Shown piece by piece: positions 40,441-50,101 of a stretch of DNA of 64,000 nt. How positions within the stretch are numbered: the first letter of the stretch is position 1; the number at the start of each line of letters is the position of its first letter. Location: contig NZ_FIZX01000007.1 of the NCBI RefSeq assembly GCF_900055185.1, forward strand, positions 1 to 64,000, given 5' to 3'. Source of the DNA: Grimontia celer (GTDB taxonomy: Bacteria; Pseudomonadota; Gammaproteobacteria; Enterobacterales; Vibrionaceae). Both the position numbers and the translations under genes were made by a program. The notes under the pieces are model-generated. The model had not been told where the DNA came from. It searched no databases and was given only the letters and a program-made list of their open reading frames with translations.

Positions 40441-41288
40441 GATGCCTCCTTCACGGATGGCGAGAGGGCTTTGACGATGCGATCGGCTTTTGCTGCTTCA
40501 CCGAGTAAAACGTCCGGCGTGGGGATATCGCGATCCCATTCAATCAAGGTATGGCGCGCGCCGTGCTCGGCAATCCATTTTTCATAAAGCGACCACACAG
40601 GCTCAGACACGGGCTGGCTATGGGTATCAATCCAGATTTCCCCTTCGTCTAACTGCTTCACGGTAAAGCCGGCCAGATGAATTTCCTGCACCCACTCTGG
40701 ATTGATTGCCGCGAGGTAAGTGTCTGTATCAAAGCCATGATTGAAGGCGCTGACATGAATGTTGTTTAGATCGAGCAATAGACCACAGCCAGTGCGTCTC
40801 GCCACTTCGGCGAGAAACTCCCATTCAGGAATGGTGGAGTGACTGAAGCTTAAGTAGCTCGATGGGTTTTCGACCAACATCTGGCGGTTCAGGTAATCTT
40901 GCGTCGCGTCGACATTGCGGCAAAACACCTCCAGTGCTTCTTCTGTGTAGGGCAGAGGCAGCAGGTCATTGAAGTACTCGCCGTCAACCGAGCTCCAGCT
41001 TAAGTGGTCGGAAACAAATAGGGGGTCGATAATGTCGACCAGATGTTTCAGCTTGCCAAGGTGGTGTTTATTCACCGGATCGACAGACCCTAGTGACAAA
41101 CCCACACCATGGCAACTGATGTCATAGTGGCGCCGCAGTGTGTGCAGCGCCTCAAAGGCCTTAGAGTGAGGCAGGAAAAAATTCTCGCTGTGTACTTCTA
41201 ACCATCCGATATCCGGGGAATGATTGAGGAAGTGATCGTGGTGTGGCTGTCTTAATCCAACGCCCACCCAAGGAGAGATTTTTTCCAT
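40437..41288 (-). CDS. DUF692 multinuclear iron-dependent oxidase (MNIO), BufB-type
   Basis: A 283-residue TIM-barrel enzyme of the MNIO family (relatives MbnB, HvfB, ChrH). Metal-binding His, Asp, Glu and Asn residues are seen in EVHSENFF, SCHGVGLSLGS, SDHLSWSSVDG, LVENPSSYLSF, LDLNNIHVSAFNHGFD, QEIHLAGF and DTHSQPV. Enzymes of this class oxidatively modify cysteines of a small precursor, here probably the DUF2282 protein encoded just upstream. ATG 41288 with AAGGG upstream is chosen; a TTG at 41309 is possible. Confidence 0.92.
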   Translation of the reverse strand: MEKISPWVGVGLRQPHHDHFLNHSPDIGWLEVHSENFFLPHSKAFEALHTLRRHYDISCHGVGLSLGSVDPVNKHHLGKLKHLVDIIDPLFVSDHLSWSSVDGEYFNDLLPLPYTEEALEVFCRNVDATQDYLNRQMLVENPSSYLSFSHSTIPEWEFLAEVARRTGCGLLLDLNNIHVSAFNHGFDTDTYLAAINPEWVQEIHLAGFTVKQLDEGEIWIDTHSQPVSEPVWSLYEKWIAEHGARHTLIEWDRDIPTPDVLLGEAAKADRIVKALSPSVKEAS

Positions 41289-41309
41289 ACCGGGACCCTT
41301 CGATGCCAA

Positions 41310-41570
41310 TTAAGACGAAGTGGTTGAACCGCCAACCAGACGCTCACACAGACCTTTTGGTACGACAACGAATGCGTCAGTTTGTGAGTCTTTGGTAGAT
41401 GTACCCGCACAAGAGCTGTTGTTCGTTGCACAATCGTTTTTACCGGCTTTCACTACGCCATAGCATTTTTCTTTCTCTGCTGCTTGAGCGGGAGCAGCTG
41501 TCAGGGTAGTTGCACCGACAGCAAGAAGACTGGTAACAGCAGCAGCAACAGCAAAATTGGTCTTTTTCAT
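41310..41570 (-). CDS. DUF2282 bufferin precursor (BufA1-type)
   Basis: An 86-residue secreted peptide. Residues 1-31 form a signal peptide ([20 protein letters not shown], then [10 protein letters not shown]). The mature part has four cysteines, C36, C47, C54 and C75, in the family spacing [21 protein letters not shown] and [10 protein letters not shown]. Bufferins of this type are modified at cysteines by the DUF692/DUF2063 pair, exported to the periplasm and bind copper; this is known for relatives and inferred here. AGAGAGGAAC lies before the ATG. It is the first gene of the operon. Confidence 0.9.
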   Translation of the reverse strand: MKKTNFAVAAAVTSLLAVGATTLTAAPAQAAEKEKCYGVVKAGKNDCATNNSSCAGTSTKDSQTDAFVVVPKGLCERLVGGSTTSS

Positions 41571-41899
41571 GGTAGTTCCTCTCTTTACAGACTTTCGTCA
41601 TCAAGACAATCAATAGGTTAATTGGGAAGACCCCTGTGGCACTGTTGATTCTTCAGTGCTCTTCCAAAAGGATAGGTGTCCCGTCTAAAAACTTTCGCAA
41701 TCGCGGTTATTTTTTGCGCTTAATTTTCTGGTAAGAGGTCTGTTCACTTATAACTCATTGAATAGAAATGATTAAAATGGAAGGTATTTTATTGGTGGGT
41801 ATGTTGGACGGTAAAAGTCCAGTCAATCATGCGTTTGTCGGAAAAAGGACTTGGAATGGATGAAGCTTCAAAAAGCAGGCGAAGACAAAGGCGTAGAAT
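41571..41899. promoter_or_regulatory. bufA upstream region with a leader hairpin
   Basis: The gap between bufA (minus) and uvrD (plus) is AT-rich and carries an imperfect hairpin at 41625-41665: GGAAGA with TCTTCC and GCACTG with CAGTGC around a 9-base loop. If bufA transcription starts beyond 41665 this hairpin lies in its leader. No sigma-70, ECF or CueR-type promoter was recognised with confidence. Nothing else was found in 41666-41899. Confidence 0.35.
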
Positions 41900-41925
41900 G
41901 CATCTTGAGGTGATTTGGGTATATA
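41900..41925 (+). repeat. Half copy of the ATACCCAAA-type palindromic repeat
   Basis: GCATCTTGAGGTGATTTGGG and the following TATATA match the right half of the palindrome at 25844-25869 in 22 of 26 positions. The left half is missing. It lies 38 bases before uvrD. Confidence 0.6.
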
Positions 41926-41936
41926 ATCCTCAACCA

Positions 41937-41952
41937 GTGTATAAATAACCAG
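41937..41952 (+). promoter_or_regulatory. Degenerate LexA (SOS) box before uvrD
   Basis: GTGTATAAATAACCAG agrees with the E. coli uvrD SOS box (CTGTATATATACCCAG) in most positions, with each CTGT/ACAG half matching three of four. It lies 10 bases before the uvrD ATG, close to where the promoter would be. uvrD is LexA-regulated in E. coli; this site is weak and needs testing. Confidence 0.35.
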
Positions 41953-41962
41953 TGAATGAACG

Positions 41963-44140
41963 ATGGACGTATCCCACCTGATTGACGGTCTGAATGACAA
42001 ACAACGCGAGGCAGTGGCTGCTCAGCTTGGCAACTATCTGGTTCTCGCGGGCGCAGGCAGTGGTAAAACACGGGTGCTGGTTCATCGTATTGCCTGGTTG
42101 ATGCAGGTTGAATATGCCTCGCCGTTTTCGGTGATGGCGGTAACCTTTACCAACAAAGCCGCCGCAGAAATGCGCGGGCGTATTGAGCAATTAATGCAAG
42201 GTACGGCCTCTGGTCTTTGGTGCGGCACCTTCCACGGTTTGTGCCACCGTATTCTCCGCGCCCACCATCTGGATGCAAACCTGCCGCAGGACTTTCAGAT
42301 ACTGGATTCAGACGATCAACAGCGTCTTCTTCGCCGCCTGATCAAAGCGCAGAATCTGGATGAAAAGCACTGGCCAGCACGTCAGGCGTCTTGGTATATC
42401 AACGCCAAGAAAGACGAAGGTCTGCGTCCGCATCACATTGATGCCCAGTTTGATCCGGTAGAGAAAACTTGGCTGCGTGTTTACGCCGCCTATCAGGAAG
42501 CGTGTGATCGAGCTGGTTTGGTAGATTTTGCTGAATTGTTGCTACGTTGCCACGAGCTGCTGCGTGATAAAGAGCATATCCGTGAGCACTATCAAGCACG
42601 TTTCCAGCACATTCTGGTGGACGAGTTCCAGGATACCAACAACATCCAATATGCCTGGCTGCGTATGATGGCGGGCAACAGTGCCAAAGTGATGATCGTA
42701 GGTGATGATGATCAGTCCATCTACGGCTGGCGCGGCGCGAAAATTGAGAACATTTCCCGCTTCCTACAGGATTTCCCAGCGGCTGAAACCATTCGTCTTG
42801 AGCAGAACTACCGTTCGACTGGCAATATCCTGAAAGCGTCTAACCACCTGATTGAAAATAACGCCGAGCGCATGGGCAAGAGCCTGTGGACGGAAGGTCA
42901 GGAAGGTGAATTAATTTCTGTATACAGTGCATTTAACGAGTTGGATGAAGCCCGTTTTGTGGTGGGCAAAATCAAAGCCTGGCAGGACGAAGGCGGCGCG
43001 CTGAATGACACCGCGATTTTATACCGAAACAACGCCCAATCCCGTGTGCTTGAAGAGGCCCTGATCCAGGCGGGTCTGCCGTACCGCATTTATGGTGGTA
43101 TGCGATTCTTCGAACGTCAGGAAATCAAAGATGCGCTGGCGTACCTTCGCATGATTGGTAACCGTTTTGATGATGCCGCTTTTGAGCGCGTGGTCAATAC
43201 GCCAGCACGTGGCCTTGGCGATCGCACCCTCGAAACCATCCGTCTTGCTGCGCGCGACCGTGGTGCAACCATGTGGGAAGCAAGTAACCAGCTGCTTGAA
43301 GAGCAGGTGCTGGCAGGCCGCGCTGCAAACTCACTGCGTCGTTTTGTCGAGCTGGTGAATGCACTTGAAGATGACACCCGCGAAATGGCGCTATTCCAGC
43401 AAACGGACTACGTGATCCAGCACTCTGGCCTTCGCGCTATGTATGAGGCGGAGAAAGGTGAAAAAGCGCAGGCACGCATTGATAACCTTGAAGAGCTGGT
43501 CACCGCAACCCGTCAGTTTGAAGTGCCGGAAGAGGTGCAGGAAGAAATGTCGCCACTCTCTGCGTTCCTCTCTCATGCCGCGCTTGAAGCGGGTGAAGGT
43601 CAGGCCGATGAGTTTGACGATGCGGCACAGCTGATGACATTGCACAGTGCCAAGGGTTTGGAGTTCCCAATGGTGTTTATGGTGGGTGTGGAAGAAGGCA
43701 TGTTCCCAAGCCAGATGTCGGCAGAAGAAGCCGGACGATTGGAAGAAGAGCGTCGCCTTTGTTACGTCGGCATGACCCGTGCGATGAAAAAGCTTTACAT
43801 CACTCACGCGGAAATGCGCCGTGTTTACGGCAAAGACATGTTCCACAAAGCGTCACGATTTATCCGCGAACTGCCAGAAGATTGCCTCGAAGAAGTGCGA
43901 ATGCGCGCGAAAGTGTCGCGTCCTGCTGCAGCAACGGGGCGTTTCTCGCAAACCCAGACCCAAGAGAACTTTAACCAGACTGGATTCTCGCTTGGCCAGC
44001 GTGTGCAGCACCCGAAATTCGGTGAAGGCACCATCATCAACTTTGAAGGCAGTGGTCAGCAGAGCCGTGTACAGGTGGCGTTTAACGGGGAAGGCATCAA
44101 ATGGTTGGTGACCCAATACGCCAAGCTTGAAGCAATGTAA
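41963..44140 (+). CDS. uvrD: DNA helicase II UvrD
   Basis: A 725-residue superfamily 1A 3'-5' helicase (E. coli 720), which removes UvrC and incised strands in nucleotide excision repair and acts in mismatch repair. Motifs in order: Q motif LNDKQREAV, Walker A AGAGSGKTR, DEFQDTN, GDDDQSIYGWRGA, QNYRSTGNIL, TLHSAKGLEFPMVF and YVGMTRA. The C-terminal Tudor-like end (GQRVQHPKFGEGTIINFEG) distinguishes it from Rep. A terminator follows. Confidence 0.98.
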   Translation: MDVSHLIDGLNDKQREAVAAQLGNYLVLAGAGSGKTRVLVHRIAWLMQVEYASPFSVMAVTFTNKAAAEMRGRIEQLMQGTASGLWCGTFHGLCHRILRAHHLDANLPQDFQILDSDDQQRLLRRLIKAQNLDEKHWPARQASWYINAKKDEGLRPHHIDAQFDPVEKTWLRVYAAYQEACDRAGLVDFAELLLRCHELLRDKEHIREHYQARFQHILVDEFQDTNNIQYAWLRMMAGNSAKVMIVGDDDQSIYGWRGAKIENISRFLQDFPAAETIRLEQNYRSTGNILKASNHLIENNAERMGKSLWTEGQEGELISVYSAFNELDEARFVVGKIKAWQDEGGALNDTAILYRNNAQSRVLEEALIQAGLPYRIYGGMRFFERQEIKDALAYLRMIGNRFDDAAFERVVNTPARGLGDRTLETIRLAARDRGATMWEASNQLLEEQVLAGRAANSLRRFVELVNALEDDTREMALFQQTDYVIQHSGLRAMYEAEKGEKAQARIDNLEELVTATRQFEVPEEVQEEMSPLSAFLSHAALEAGEGQADEFDDAAQLMTLHSAKGLEFPMVFMVGVEEGMFPSQMSAEEAGRLEEERRLCYVGMTRAMKKLYITHAEMRRVYGKDMFHKASRFIRELPEDCLEEVRMRAKVSRPAAATGRFSQTQTQENFNQTGFSLGQRVQHPKFGEGTIINFEGSGQQSRVQVAFNGEGIKWLVTQYAKLEAM

Positions 44141-44157
44141 TTCGTTTTTTAAAAAAG

Positions 44158-44190
44158 AAAGGGTGGCTTTGAGCCACCCTTTTGTTTTTT
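44158..44190. terminator. Terminator between uvrD and the DUF2780 gene
   Basis: AAAGGGTGGCT (44158-44168) and AGCCACCCTTT (44172-44182) form an 11-bp stem with a TTG loop; T-rich after and A-rich before, so usable by both convergent genes. Confidence 0.9.
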
Positions 44191-44209
44191 GGCGTGTCGA
44201 TATGTTGGA

Positions 44210-44707
44210 TTAAGCTGGAGTGCCCCAGGCACTAGCCAGATCGCTGATGAGTGATTCACTCGCGCCAGCGCCTGTCAGGTGCTTCAAGATCACAGGTGCG
44301 AATTTCTGCACCATACCTGAGTCCATTCCTAGCATGTTGAACACTTTGTCTACTGACTCCATGTTCGACAGATTGCTGCCCAAATCACTTGGGATCATGC
44401 TGGTCAGTGAATCCATACCCGGTACCATTTTTAACAGTTCGCTACTTTGGTTTTCACCCAGTGTCTCGTAAGCCATTGCCAGCAGCGCACCGGCACCACC
44501 TGCAGCTTGCTTGTCGTCAACACCGAGGTCAGTGGAAAGCAGTTCAGTCAGCGGGTTGCTGGCTGTTTCGCTGCTCACGCCTTCCAGCAGGTTAGACGCT
44601 TGTTTCTCTGCACTGCCAAGCAGGCCACCCAAATCGGTTGCCTGCGCCGGGATACTCGCTGCGCCCAGTAGGGTACACAGCGCAATCATATTCACTTTAC
44701 GCAACAT
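44210..44707 (-). CDS. DUF2780 (VcgC/VcgE-type) secreted protein
   Basis: A 165-residue protein with a signal peptide (MLRKVNMIALCTLLGAASIP, cleavage near AQA|TD). The mature part is Gly/Ser/Leu-rich and helical, with GGAGALLAMAYETLGENQ and a C-terminal FAPVILKHL, the DUF2780 pattern first named from Vibrio. Function unknown. ATG 44707 has AGGAGC seven bases upstream, which rules out the longer frame that would overlap ggt. Sixteen bases separate it from the ggt stop, so the two may be cotranscribed. Confidence 0.88.
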   Translation of the reverse strand: MLRKVNMIALCTLLGAASIPAQATDLGGLLGSAEKQASNLLEGVSSETASNPLTELLSTDLGVDDKQAAGGAGALLAMAYETLGENQSSELLKMVPGMDSLTSMIPSDLGSNLSNMESVDKVFNMLGMDSGMVQKFAPVILKHLTGAGASESLISDLASAWGTPA

Positions 44708-44723
44708 TCTTTTGCTCCTGGCG

Positions 44724-46496
44724 TTATTCCGCCACAACTAAACCTTCGCGCCTTGGGTCAGCTCCGCCTACCAAGGTGCCGCTACCGATAACAATACCGT
44801 GTATACCCGAGGTTAAGTCACGAATATTGACTTCATATCCCATTGCTTCAAGCGCGGGCTTGAAACTTTCTGCATCCGTCCCGGCTTCAAGATCGTAGGT
44901 GCCGAAACGATTTACAAGGTGAGGCAGGTCGATGGCAGACTGCATGTCGAGTCCCCAATCGAGGTGCGCAACAAGGGTTTTAGCCACATAACCTATAATG
45001 CGGCTACCGCCAGGTGAACCGACTGCCATGTATGGCTTGCCATCGCGCATCACGATAGTTGGCGACATGGATGAGCGGGGGCGTTTGCCCGGTTCAACAC
45101 GGTTAGCAATCGGATACCCGTTAGCATGGGTTTTGAACGAGAAATCTGTGAGCTCGTTGTTGAGCAAGAAGCCTCGTGTCATCAGGCGTGAGCCAAACCC
45201 GTTCTCGATGGTGGTGGTGATGGATACGATGTTGCCATCTTTATCCACAATCGAGAAATGGCTGGTGGAAGGCAACTCAATAGACTCGTCATCGGCAAGT
45301 TTTGGCGCAACGCTAGCGTGGCTGAACTTGGGCTCACCTGGGCTAACTTCTTTCATTGCTCCTTCGGCTGGGATCAGCTCGGCGCGAGCTTTGAGGTATT
45401 CCGGAGCCAGCAGGCCTTCGGCTGGAACCGGCACAAAATCGCTGTCGGCGATGTAGCGGCCGCGGTCTGCAAACGCCATCCTTGAGGCATCCCCAATCAA
45501 GCGCCAGCTTTCAGGATTGTCTTTACCCAGTGACTTCATCGGGAAGTGGCTCAATACCCCCAGAATTTGCCCCACTGTAATACCGCCAGATGTCGGTGGT
45601 CCCATGCCACAAATACGGTACTGGTGGTAAGGCGCACAAACAGGTTTGCGCTCTACAATGCGGTAATCTGCCAGATCTTCTTTGCTCAGAATGCCCGGGT
45701 TGCCCGCGGCGTTTTGCACTGTCGCCACGATGTCAGCGGCAATCTCACCTTCGTAGAAGTTATCAATGTCCTGAGCGACCAGTTTTAAGGTGTCAGCATA
45801 CTCCTGATTCACCAGACGGTGACCGACAGTGAGCGGATTCCCATTGTCGTCAAAGAAGTACTGATAGGTTGACGGGTAGCGGCGGAGTCTGTCGGCATCG
45901 CCTTCAATCAGGCCCGCCAAACGTGGTGAGACTTCAAAGCCACTCTCTGCCAGTTCAATGGCCGGCGTTAGCACTGCGCGCCACGAAAGGTTACCAAATT
46001 TGGCGTGGGTATCGTGCATCAGGCGTAATGTACCCGGTGTGCCCACAGAGCGTCCACCGACCACAGCATCATAGAATTTCAGCGGCTCGCCATTTTCATT
46101 TTGGAACAGGGTCGGCGTCGCATCTTTTGGCGCGGTTTCGCGTCCATCAAAGGTGGTGAGCGCCTGTGCATCACTATCCCAATACACCAGCAGTGCACCG
46201 CCGCCAATCCCTGAGCTTTGTGGTTCAACTAAACCGAGGACTGTTTGTATTGCTACCATGGCGTCAATGGCATTACCGCCTGCACGCAACATGGCTTCAC
46301 CGGCTTTACTGGCATGTGGGTTGGCAGAGGCCACCATCCACTCTTTACCTTTCACGGCCTTGCGCATCACGCTACCGGTCGCGAGCTCCGGCGCAACGGC
46401 GTCAGCGGCTTCACCCTGGGTGGTGGCGGCAGCAGGAAATGCGAGTGCAAGGCTGAGTGCCAGTGCGGAAAGAAAAGGGGTAGGGTGCTTTTTCAT
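44724..46496 (-). CDS. ggt: Gamma-glutamyltranspeptidase Ggt
   Basis: A 590-residue periplasmic enzyme that cleaves gamma-glutamyl bonds (glutathione). The signal peptide is MKKHPTPFLSALALSLALAF, followed by a short Ala-rich part. The precursor self-cleaves before the catalytic Thr in LPSTSHFSIVDKDGNIVS; the small subunit continues with TTTIENGFGSRL and RPRSSMSPTIV, MAVGSPGGSRI. Length equals E. coli Ggt. The gene has a good AAGGA upstream of its ATG. Confidence 0.96.
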   Translation of the reverse strand: MKKHPTPFLSALALSLALAFPAAATTQGEAADAVAPELATGSVMRKAVKGKEWMVASANPHASKAGEAMLRAGGNAIDAMVAIQTVLGLVEPQSSGIGGGALLVYWDSDAQALTTFDGRETAPKDATPTLFQNENGEPLKFYDAVVGGRSVGTPGTLRLMHDTHAKFGNLSWRAVLTPAIELAESGFEVSPRLAGLIEGDADRLRRYPSTYQYFFDDNGNPLTVGHRLVNQEYADTLKLVAQDIDNFYEGEIAADIVATVQNAAGNPGILSKEDLADYRIVERKPVCAPYHQYRICGMGPPTSGGITVGQILGVLSHFPMKSLGKDNPESWRLIGDASRMAFADRGRYIADSDFVPVPAEGLLAPEYLKARAELIPAEGAMKEVSPGEPKFSHASVAPKLADDESIELPSTSHFSIVDKDGNIVSITTTIENGFGSRLMTRGFLLNNELTDFSFKTHANGYPIANRVEPGKRPRSSMSPTIVMRDGKPYMAVGSPGGSRIIGYVAKTLVAHLDWGLDMQSAIDLPHLVNRFGTYDLEAGTDAESFKPALEAMGYEVNIRDLTSGIHGIVIGSGTLVGGADPRREGLVVAE

Positions 46497-46634
46497 TTTA
46501 ATTCCTTTTAACGCCCAAGAGTTGGACTTTCAGTATAGTCCGCAAAAGGAAGAGAAGAGTGTCGGATTATCGAGGCATGAAGATGAATTTTTCCCGTTAA
46601 GGCAGAGAGATAGCGGGAAAATGAATAGGAAATT

Positions 46635-46660
46635 AAAACGGCACCTAGAGGCGCCGTTTT
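46635..46660 (-). terminator. Terminator downstream of rarD
   Basis: AAAACGGC (46635-46642) and GCCGTTTT (46653-46660) pair perfectly; read on the minus strand the hairpin ends in TTTT. It lies six bases after the rarD stop, and 140 bases upstream of ggt. Confidence 0.8.
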
Positions 46661-46666
46661 AAATGC

Positions 46667-47566
46667 TTAGCGATTCGCTCGCGGTTTATTTCGCTGCCTC
46701 ACTGCATCGAAAGTAAAGATCGCGAGTGCCGTCCAGATAAAGGCAAAAGTGGTCGCCTTATCTGTCGTGAATGGCTCGTTGTAGAGGCCAACGGCCAACA
46801 TAAACATAATGGTTGGGCCGATATACTGGAAAAAACCCAACGTTGAGAGACGTAATTTCGTCGCTGCGCCGTTAAAGCAAAGCAGTGGCAGTGTCGTCAC
46901 CACACCGGCAGCGATCAGAAGGAGGTTCAATCCCCAGCTGTTTTGCATCATGTCAGAGGTGGTGCTGCTGGCGATAAACAAAAGGTAAATCAGCGACACA
47001 GGCATCAACACCAGAGTTTCGATGAAAAGGCCGGTTGCGGCATCGACGTTTATCTTCTTACGCAGCAGGCCATAGCAGCCGAAACTACAAGCCAGTACCA
47101 GTGCGACCCAAGGCAGTGAGCCAAAGGTGATGACCTGAATGGCCACGCCGAGAAATGCCAAGGTTACGGCAACCCATTGCAGCTTTCTGAACCGCTCACC
47201 AAGGAAGACCATACCAAGCACCACATTGATCAATGGGTTGATGTAGTAGCCGAGACTGGCATCGAGCATCAGATCATTTTTCACCGCCCAAATGAAAATC
47301 AGCCAGTTGGCGGCGATCACCACGGCAGTAATGGTGAGAAGGCCAAGACGTTTTTTATCTTTCAGCAGCAATTTGACGCGCGCAAGACCACCGCTCGCAT
47401 GAAGAATGAGGGCAAGGAAGAAGAAAGACCAAATCACGCGGTGCACCAACACTTCCATTGGTGGTACATCAGTTAGAGCCTTAAAGTAAAGCGGAGCGAC
47501 GCCCCACATGGTGTAAGCGCCCAGCGCCAGCATCACGCCGCGGCGGGTTTGTTGCGCATCATTCAC
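46667..47566 (-). CDS. rarD: EamA-family transporter RarD
   Basis: A 299-residue ten-helix membrane protein of the RarD branch of the DMT superfamily; MNDAQQTRRGVMLALGAYTMWGVAPLYFK and HRVIWSFFFL follow E. coli RarD. Its substrate is unknown (chloramphenicol permease is only an old name). GTG 47566 gives the family N-terminus; a longer frame from 47602 has no support. Divergent from recQ, with a small hairpin (ACCGCC/GGCGGT, 47605-47620) between. Confidence 0.9.
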   Translation of the reverse strand: MNDAQQTRRGVMLALGAYTMWGVAPLYFKALTDVPPMEVLVHRVIWSFFFLALILHASGGLARVKLLLKDKKRLGLLTITAVVIAANWLIFIWAVKNDLMLDASLGYYINPLINVVLGMVFLGERFRKLQWVAVTLAFLGVAIQVITFGSLPWVALVLACSFGCYGLLRKKINVDAATGLFIETLVLMPVSLIYLLFIASSTTSDMMQNSWGLNLLLIAAGVVTTLPLLCFNGAATKLRLSTLGFFQYIGPTIMFMLAVGLYNEPFTTDKATTFAFIWTALAIFTFDAVRQRNKPRANR

Positions 47567-47843
47567 TGCGAAATCTCTACATCTAAAAACGCGAAAGAGC
47601 AAAAACCGCCTGATGGCGGTACGTGCAGCGAAAAGTAAGGGCTTGATGCGGATTTTTCCGGTGAATGCCCAGCATCCACATCATATATAAAAGTTTTTGC
47701 TGCTTTGGCCAGTATATGGGCTTCCCTTTTTGAAGCACACCTTTTCTGTTGAGAAAAATTGAACTGACAGTTCGTCGTCGTTGACCTTTTATCCATGCTC
47801 CGCTGCGTTTAGAATGAGCGGCTATTAAATGATGAGAGGCTCT

Positions 47844-49694
47844 ATGACCGTTACCGATTCGGCCGAAATGACACCACCACTGGCGCACGACGAAACTGTT
47901 CTGCAGGAAGTGTTCGGCTATCACAGTTACCGCGACGGTCAGAAAGAAATCATCGATGCCGCAGTTGGCGGGCGTGATTCATTGGTGATCATGCCAACAG
48001 GTGGTGGCAAGAGCCTCTGTTATCAAATCCCTGCTCTGGTGCGCGATGGCCTCACTATCGTGATCTCGCCTCTGATCTCCTTGATGAAAGATCAGGTCGA
48101 CCAATTGCTGGCGAACGGCGTGCAAGCAGCATGTCTTAACTCTTCGATGAATCCAGACGAGCAATCGGCCACGTGGCAATCGCTGCGCAATGGCTCGCTC
48201 AAGCTGTTGTATGTATCGCCAGAACGTATTCTGATGCGTGATTTCATCGAGCGCCTGCAGTCGGTAAACCTTGGCCTGATTGCGGTCGATGAAGCGCACT
48301 GTATTAGTCAATGGGGACACGACTTTCGTCCTGAGTACGCTCAGCTTGGAAGCCTGAAGCAGCATTTCCTCGAAGTGCCTGTGATGGCGCTGACCGCAAC
48401 GGCAGATGACACCACGCGTCAGGATATCTGCCAACGTCTGGCCCTCAATGACCCGCACATTTATCTTGGCAGTTTTGACCGTCCGAATATCCGCTACACC
48501 TTGGTGGAAAAGCACAAGCCTCTGGCGCAATTAACCCAGTTTCTGGCAACCCAGTCTGGTCAGAGCGGCATTGTTTACTGCAACAGCCGTAAACGTGTCG
48601 AGCAGGTGGCAGAAAAGCTGATTGGCAGTAATATCCGCGCTGCGGCTTATCATGCAGGCATGACTAACGAGCAGCGTGCCTGGGTGCAGGAAGCGTTCCA
48701 GCGAGATGATGTGCAGATAGTCGTCGCGACAGTGGCTTTCGGCATGGGCATCAACAAACCCAATGTGCGTTTTGTGGTGCACTACGACATACCGCGCAAT
48801 ATCGAATCCTACTATCAGGAAACCGGCCGCGCCGGGCGTGATGGCCTGCCCGCAGAAGCGGTAATGCTCTACGACCCATCAGACATTGGCTGGTTGCACC
48901 GCTGTTTGGAAGAAAAACCGGACGGTGACCAAAAGCGGGTGGAAAGCCACAAGCTCAATGCCATGGGCGCATTTGCCGAAGCGCTGACATGTCGCCGTCT
49001 GGTGCTGCTGAACTACTTTGGAGAGTATCGCGAGAAACCTTGCGGCAACTGCGATATCTGCCTTGACCCGCCGACGCTGTTTGATGGTACTGAACAAGCG
49101 CAAAAAGCCCTGTCCTGTGTTTACCGCGTGAACCAGAACTTCGGTGTGGGCTACACAGTCGAAGTGCTGCGTGGGATGCAGAATCAGCGTATCAAGGAAT
49201 ACGGACACGAGAAGATCAGCACCTATGGTCTGGGGAAAGAGTTCAGCCATGAATACTGGGTCAGCATTTTCCGTCAGCTTATCCACCGTGGTTATCTGGT
49301 GCAGAACATCGCCCGAAGCTCTGTGCTGCAATTGACCGAAGAGGCGCGTCCGTTGCTTCGCGGGGAAATTGCGCTAGAACTTGCAGTGCCGAGATTAGGT
49401 CTGTCGCCACGTAGCAAAGCTGACAAGCTTGGTAAGCGTAACTACGACAAGAAGCTGTTTGCCAAACTTCGTAAGCTCCGTAAAGCGATTGCGGATGAAG
49501 AAGACATTCCACCATACGTGGTCTTCAACGATGCCACCTTGATTGAGATGGCAGAGATGATCCCGACCTCACAGGGTGAGCTGCTGGCGGTGAACGGTGT
49601 CGGTCAGCGCAAGCTTGAAAAATACGGCAACGTATTCCTCGATGTGATTGAAGACCATATCACCCTCAATGACGATGAGCCGAGTTATGGATAA
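47844..49694 (+). CDS. recQ: ATP-dependent DNA helicase RecQ
   Basis: A 616-residue 3'-5' helicase acting in RecF-pathway recombination. Motifs: FRDGQ-like YRDGQKEII, Walker [33 protein letters not shown]-like [17 protein letters not shown], the zinc-binding cysteines (CRRL...CGNCDIC), winged helix and a C-terminal HRDC domain ([15 protein letters not shown]). ATG 47844 has AGAGG upstream; ATG 47829 would add five residues. It overlaps the next gene by eight bases. Confidence 0.96.
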   Translation: MTVTDSAEMTPPLAHDETVLQEVFGYHSYRDGQKEIIDAAVGGRDSLVIMPTGGGKSLCYQIPALVRDGLTIVISPLISLMKDQVDQLLANGVQAACLNSSMNPDEQSATWQSLRNGSLKLLYVSPERILMRDFIERLQSVNLGLIAVDEAHCISQWGHDFRPEYAQLGSLKQHFLEVPVMALTATADDTTRQDICQRLALNDPHIYLGSFDRPNIRYTLVEKHKPLAQLTQFLATQSGQSGIVYCNSRKRVEQVAEKLIGSNIRAAAYHAGMTNEQRAWVQEAFQRDDVQIVVATVAFGMGINKPNVRFVVHYDIPRNIESYYQETGRAGRDGLPAEAVMLYDPSDIGWLHRCLEEKPDGDQKRVESHKLNAMGAFAEALTCRRLVLLNYFGEYREKPCGNCDICLDPPTLFDGTEQAQKALSCVYRVNQNFGVGYTVEVLRGMQNQRIKEYGHEKISTYGLGKEFSHEYWVSIFRQLIHRGYLVQNIARSSVLQLTEEARPLLRGEIALELAVPRLGLSPRSKADKLGKRNYDKKLFAKLRKLRKAIADEEDIPPYVVFNDATLIEMAEMIPTSQGELLAVNGVGQRKLEKYGNVFLDVIEDHITLNDDEPSYG

Positions 49695-49995
49695 CCCTAC
49701 TTTCCGTCTTTCCCACCATGACAGCGAAGCAGGTCGGTTGGTGCTGGCTGCAGATGCGCTGGATTTTGATAATGCCGAGCAACATCTGATGGCGTTTTGC
49801 CAACTGATTGACGCTAAGGTCACTGAAAAACAAACCGACGCGGACTTATTAAGCTGGCTTATCGACTTTGAAGGCGTGCCATTTATGCTGCGTGCCGAGC
49901 ATTACAGCGCCAGTATTTGGCTGGAAAGGCTGGGCGCTGAAGGTGATGAAGAGCTCGCCTTTCTCAACAGCTGGCTAATAAAACAGCTTGGTTAA
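49687..49995 (+). CDS. DUF3630 family protein
   Basis: A 102-residue acidic soluble protein ([53 protein letters not shown]). I place it in DUF3630, a small vibrio/Shewanella family usually found directly after recQ; this family name is from recollection of that context. It starts inside the recQ end (8-base overlap), so it is translationally coupled. Function unknown. Confidence 0.78.
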   Translation: MDNPTFRLSHHDSEAGRLVLAADALDFDNAEQHLMAFCQLIDAKVTEKQTDADLLSWLIDFEGVPFMLRAEHYSASIWLERLGAEGDEELAFLNSWLIKQLG

Positions 49996-50101
49996 GCCGC
50001 ATTAGAAACTGACCAATTTGCAGCAGTTGGCATTCGCCGGAATTGATGTATAATTCGCCACCTTCTTAGGAGCCAGATCACAGAATCTGGTGAGTTGGTA
50101 A

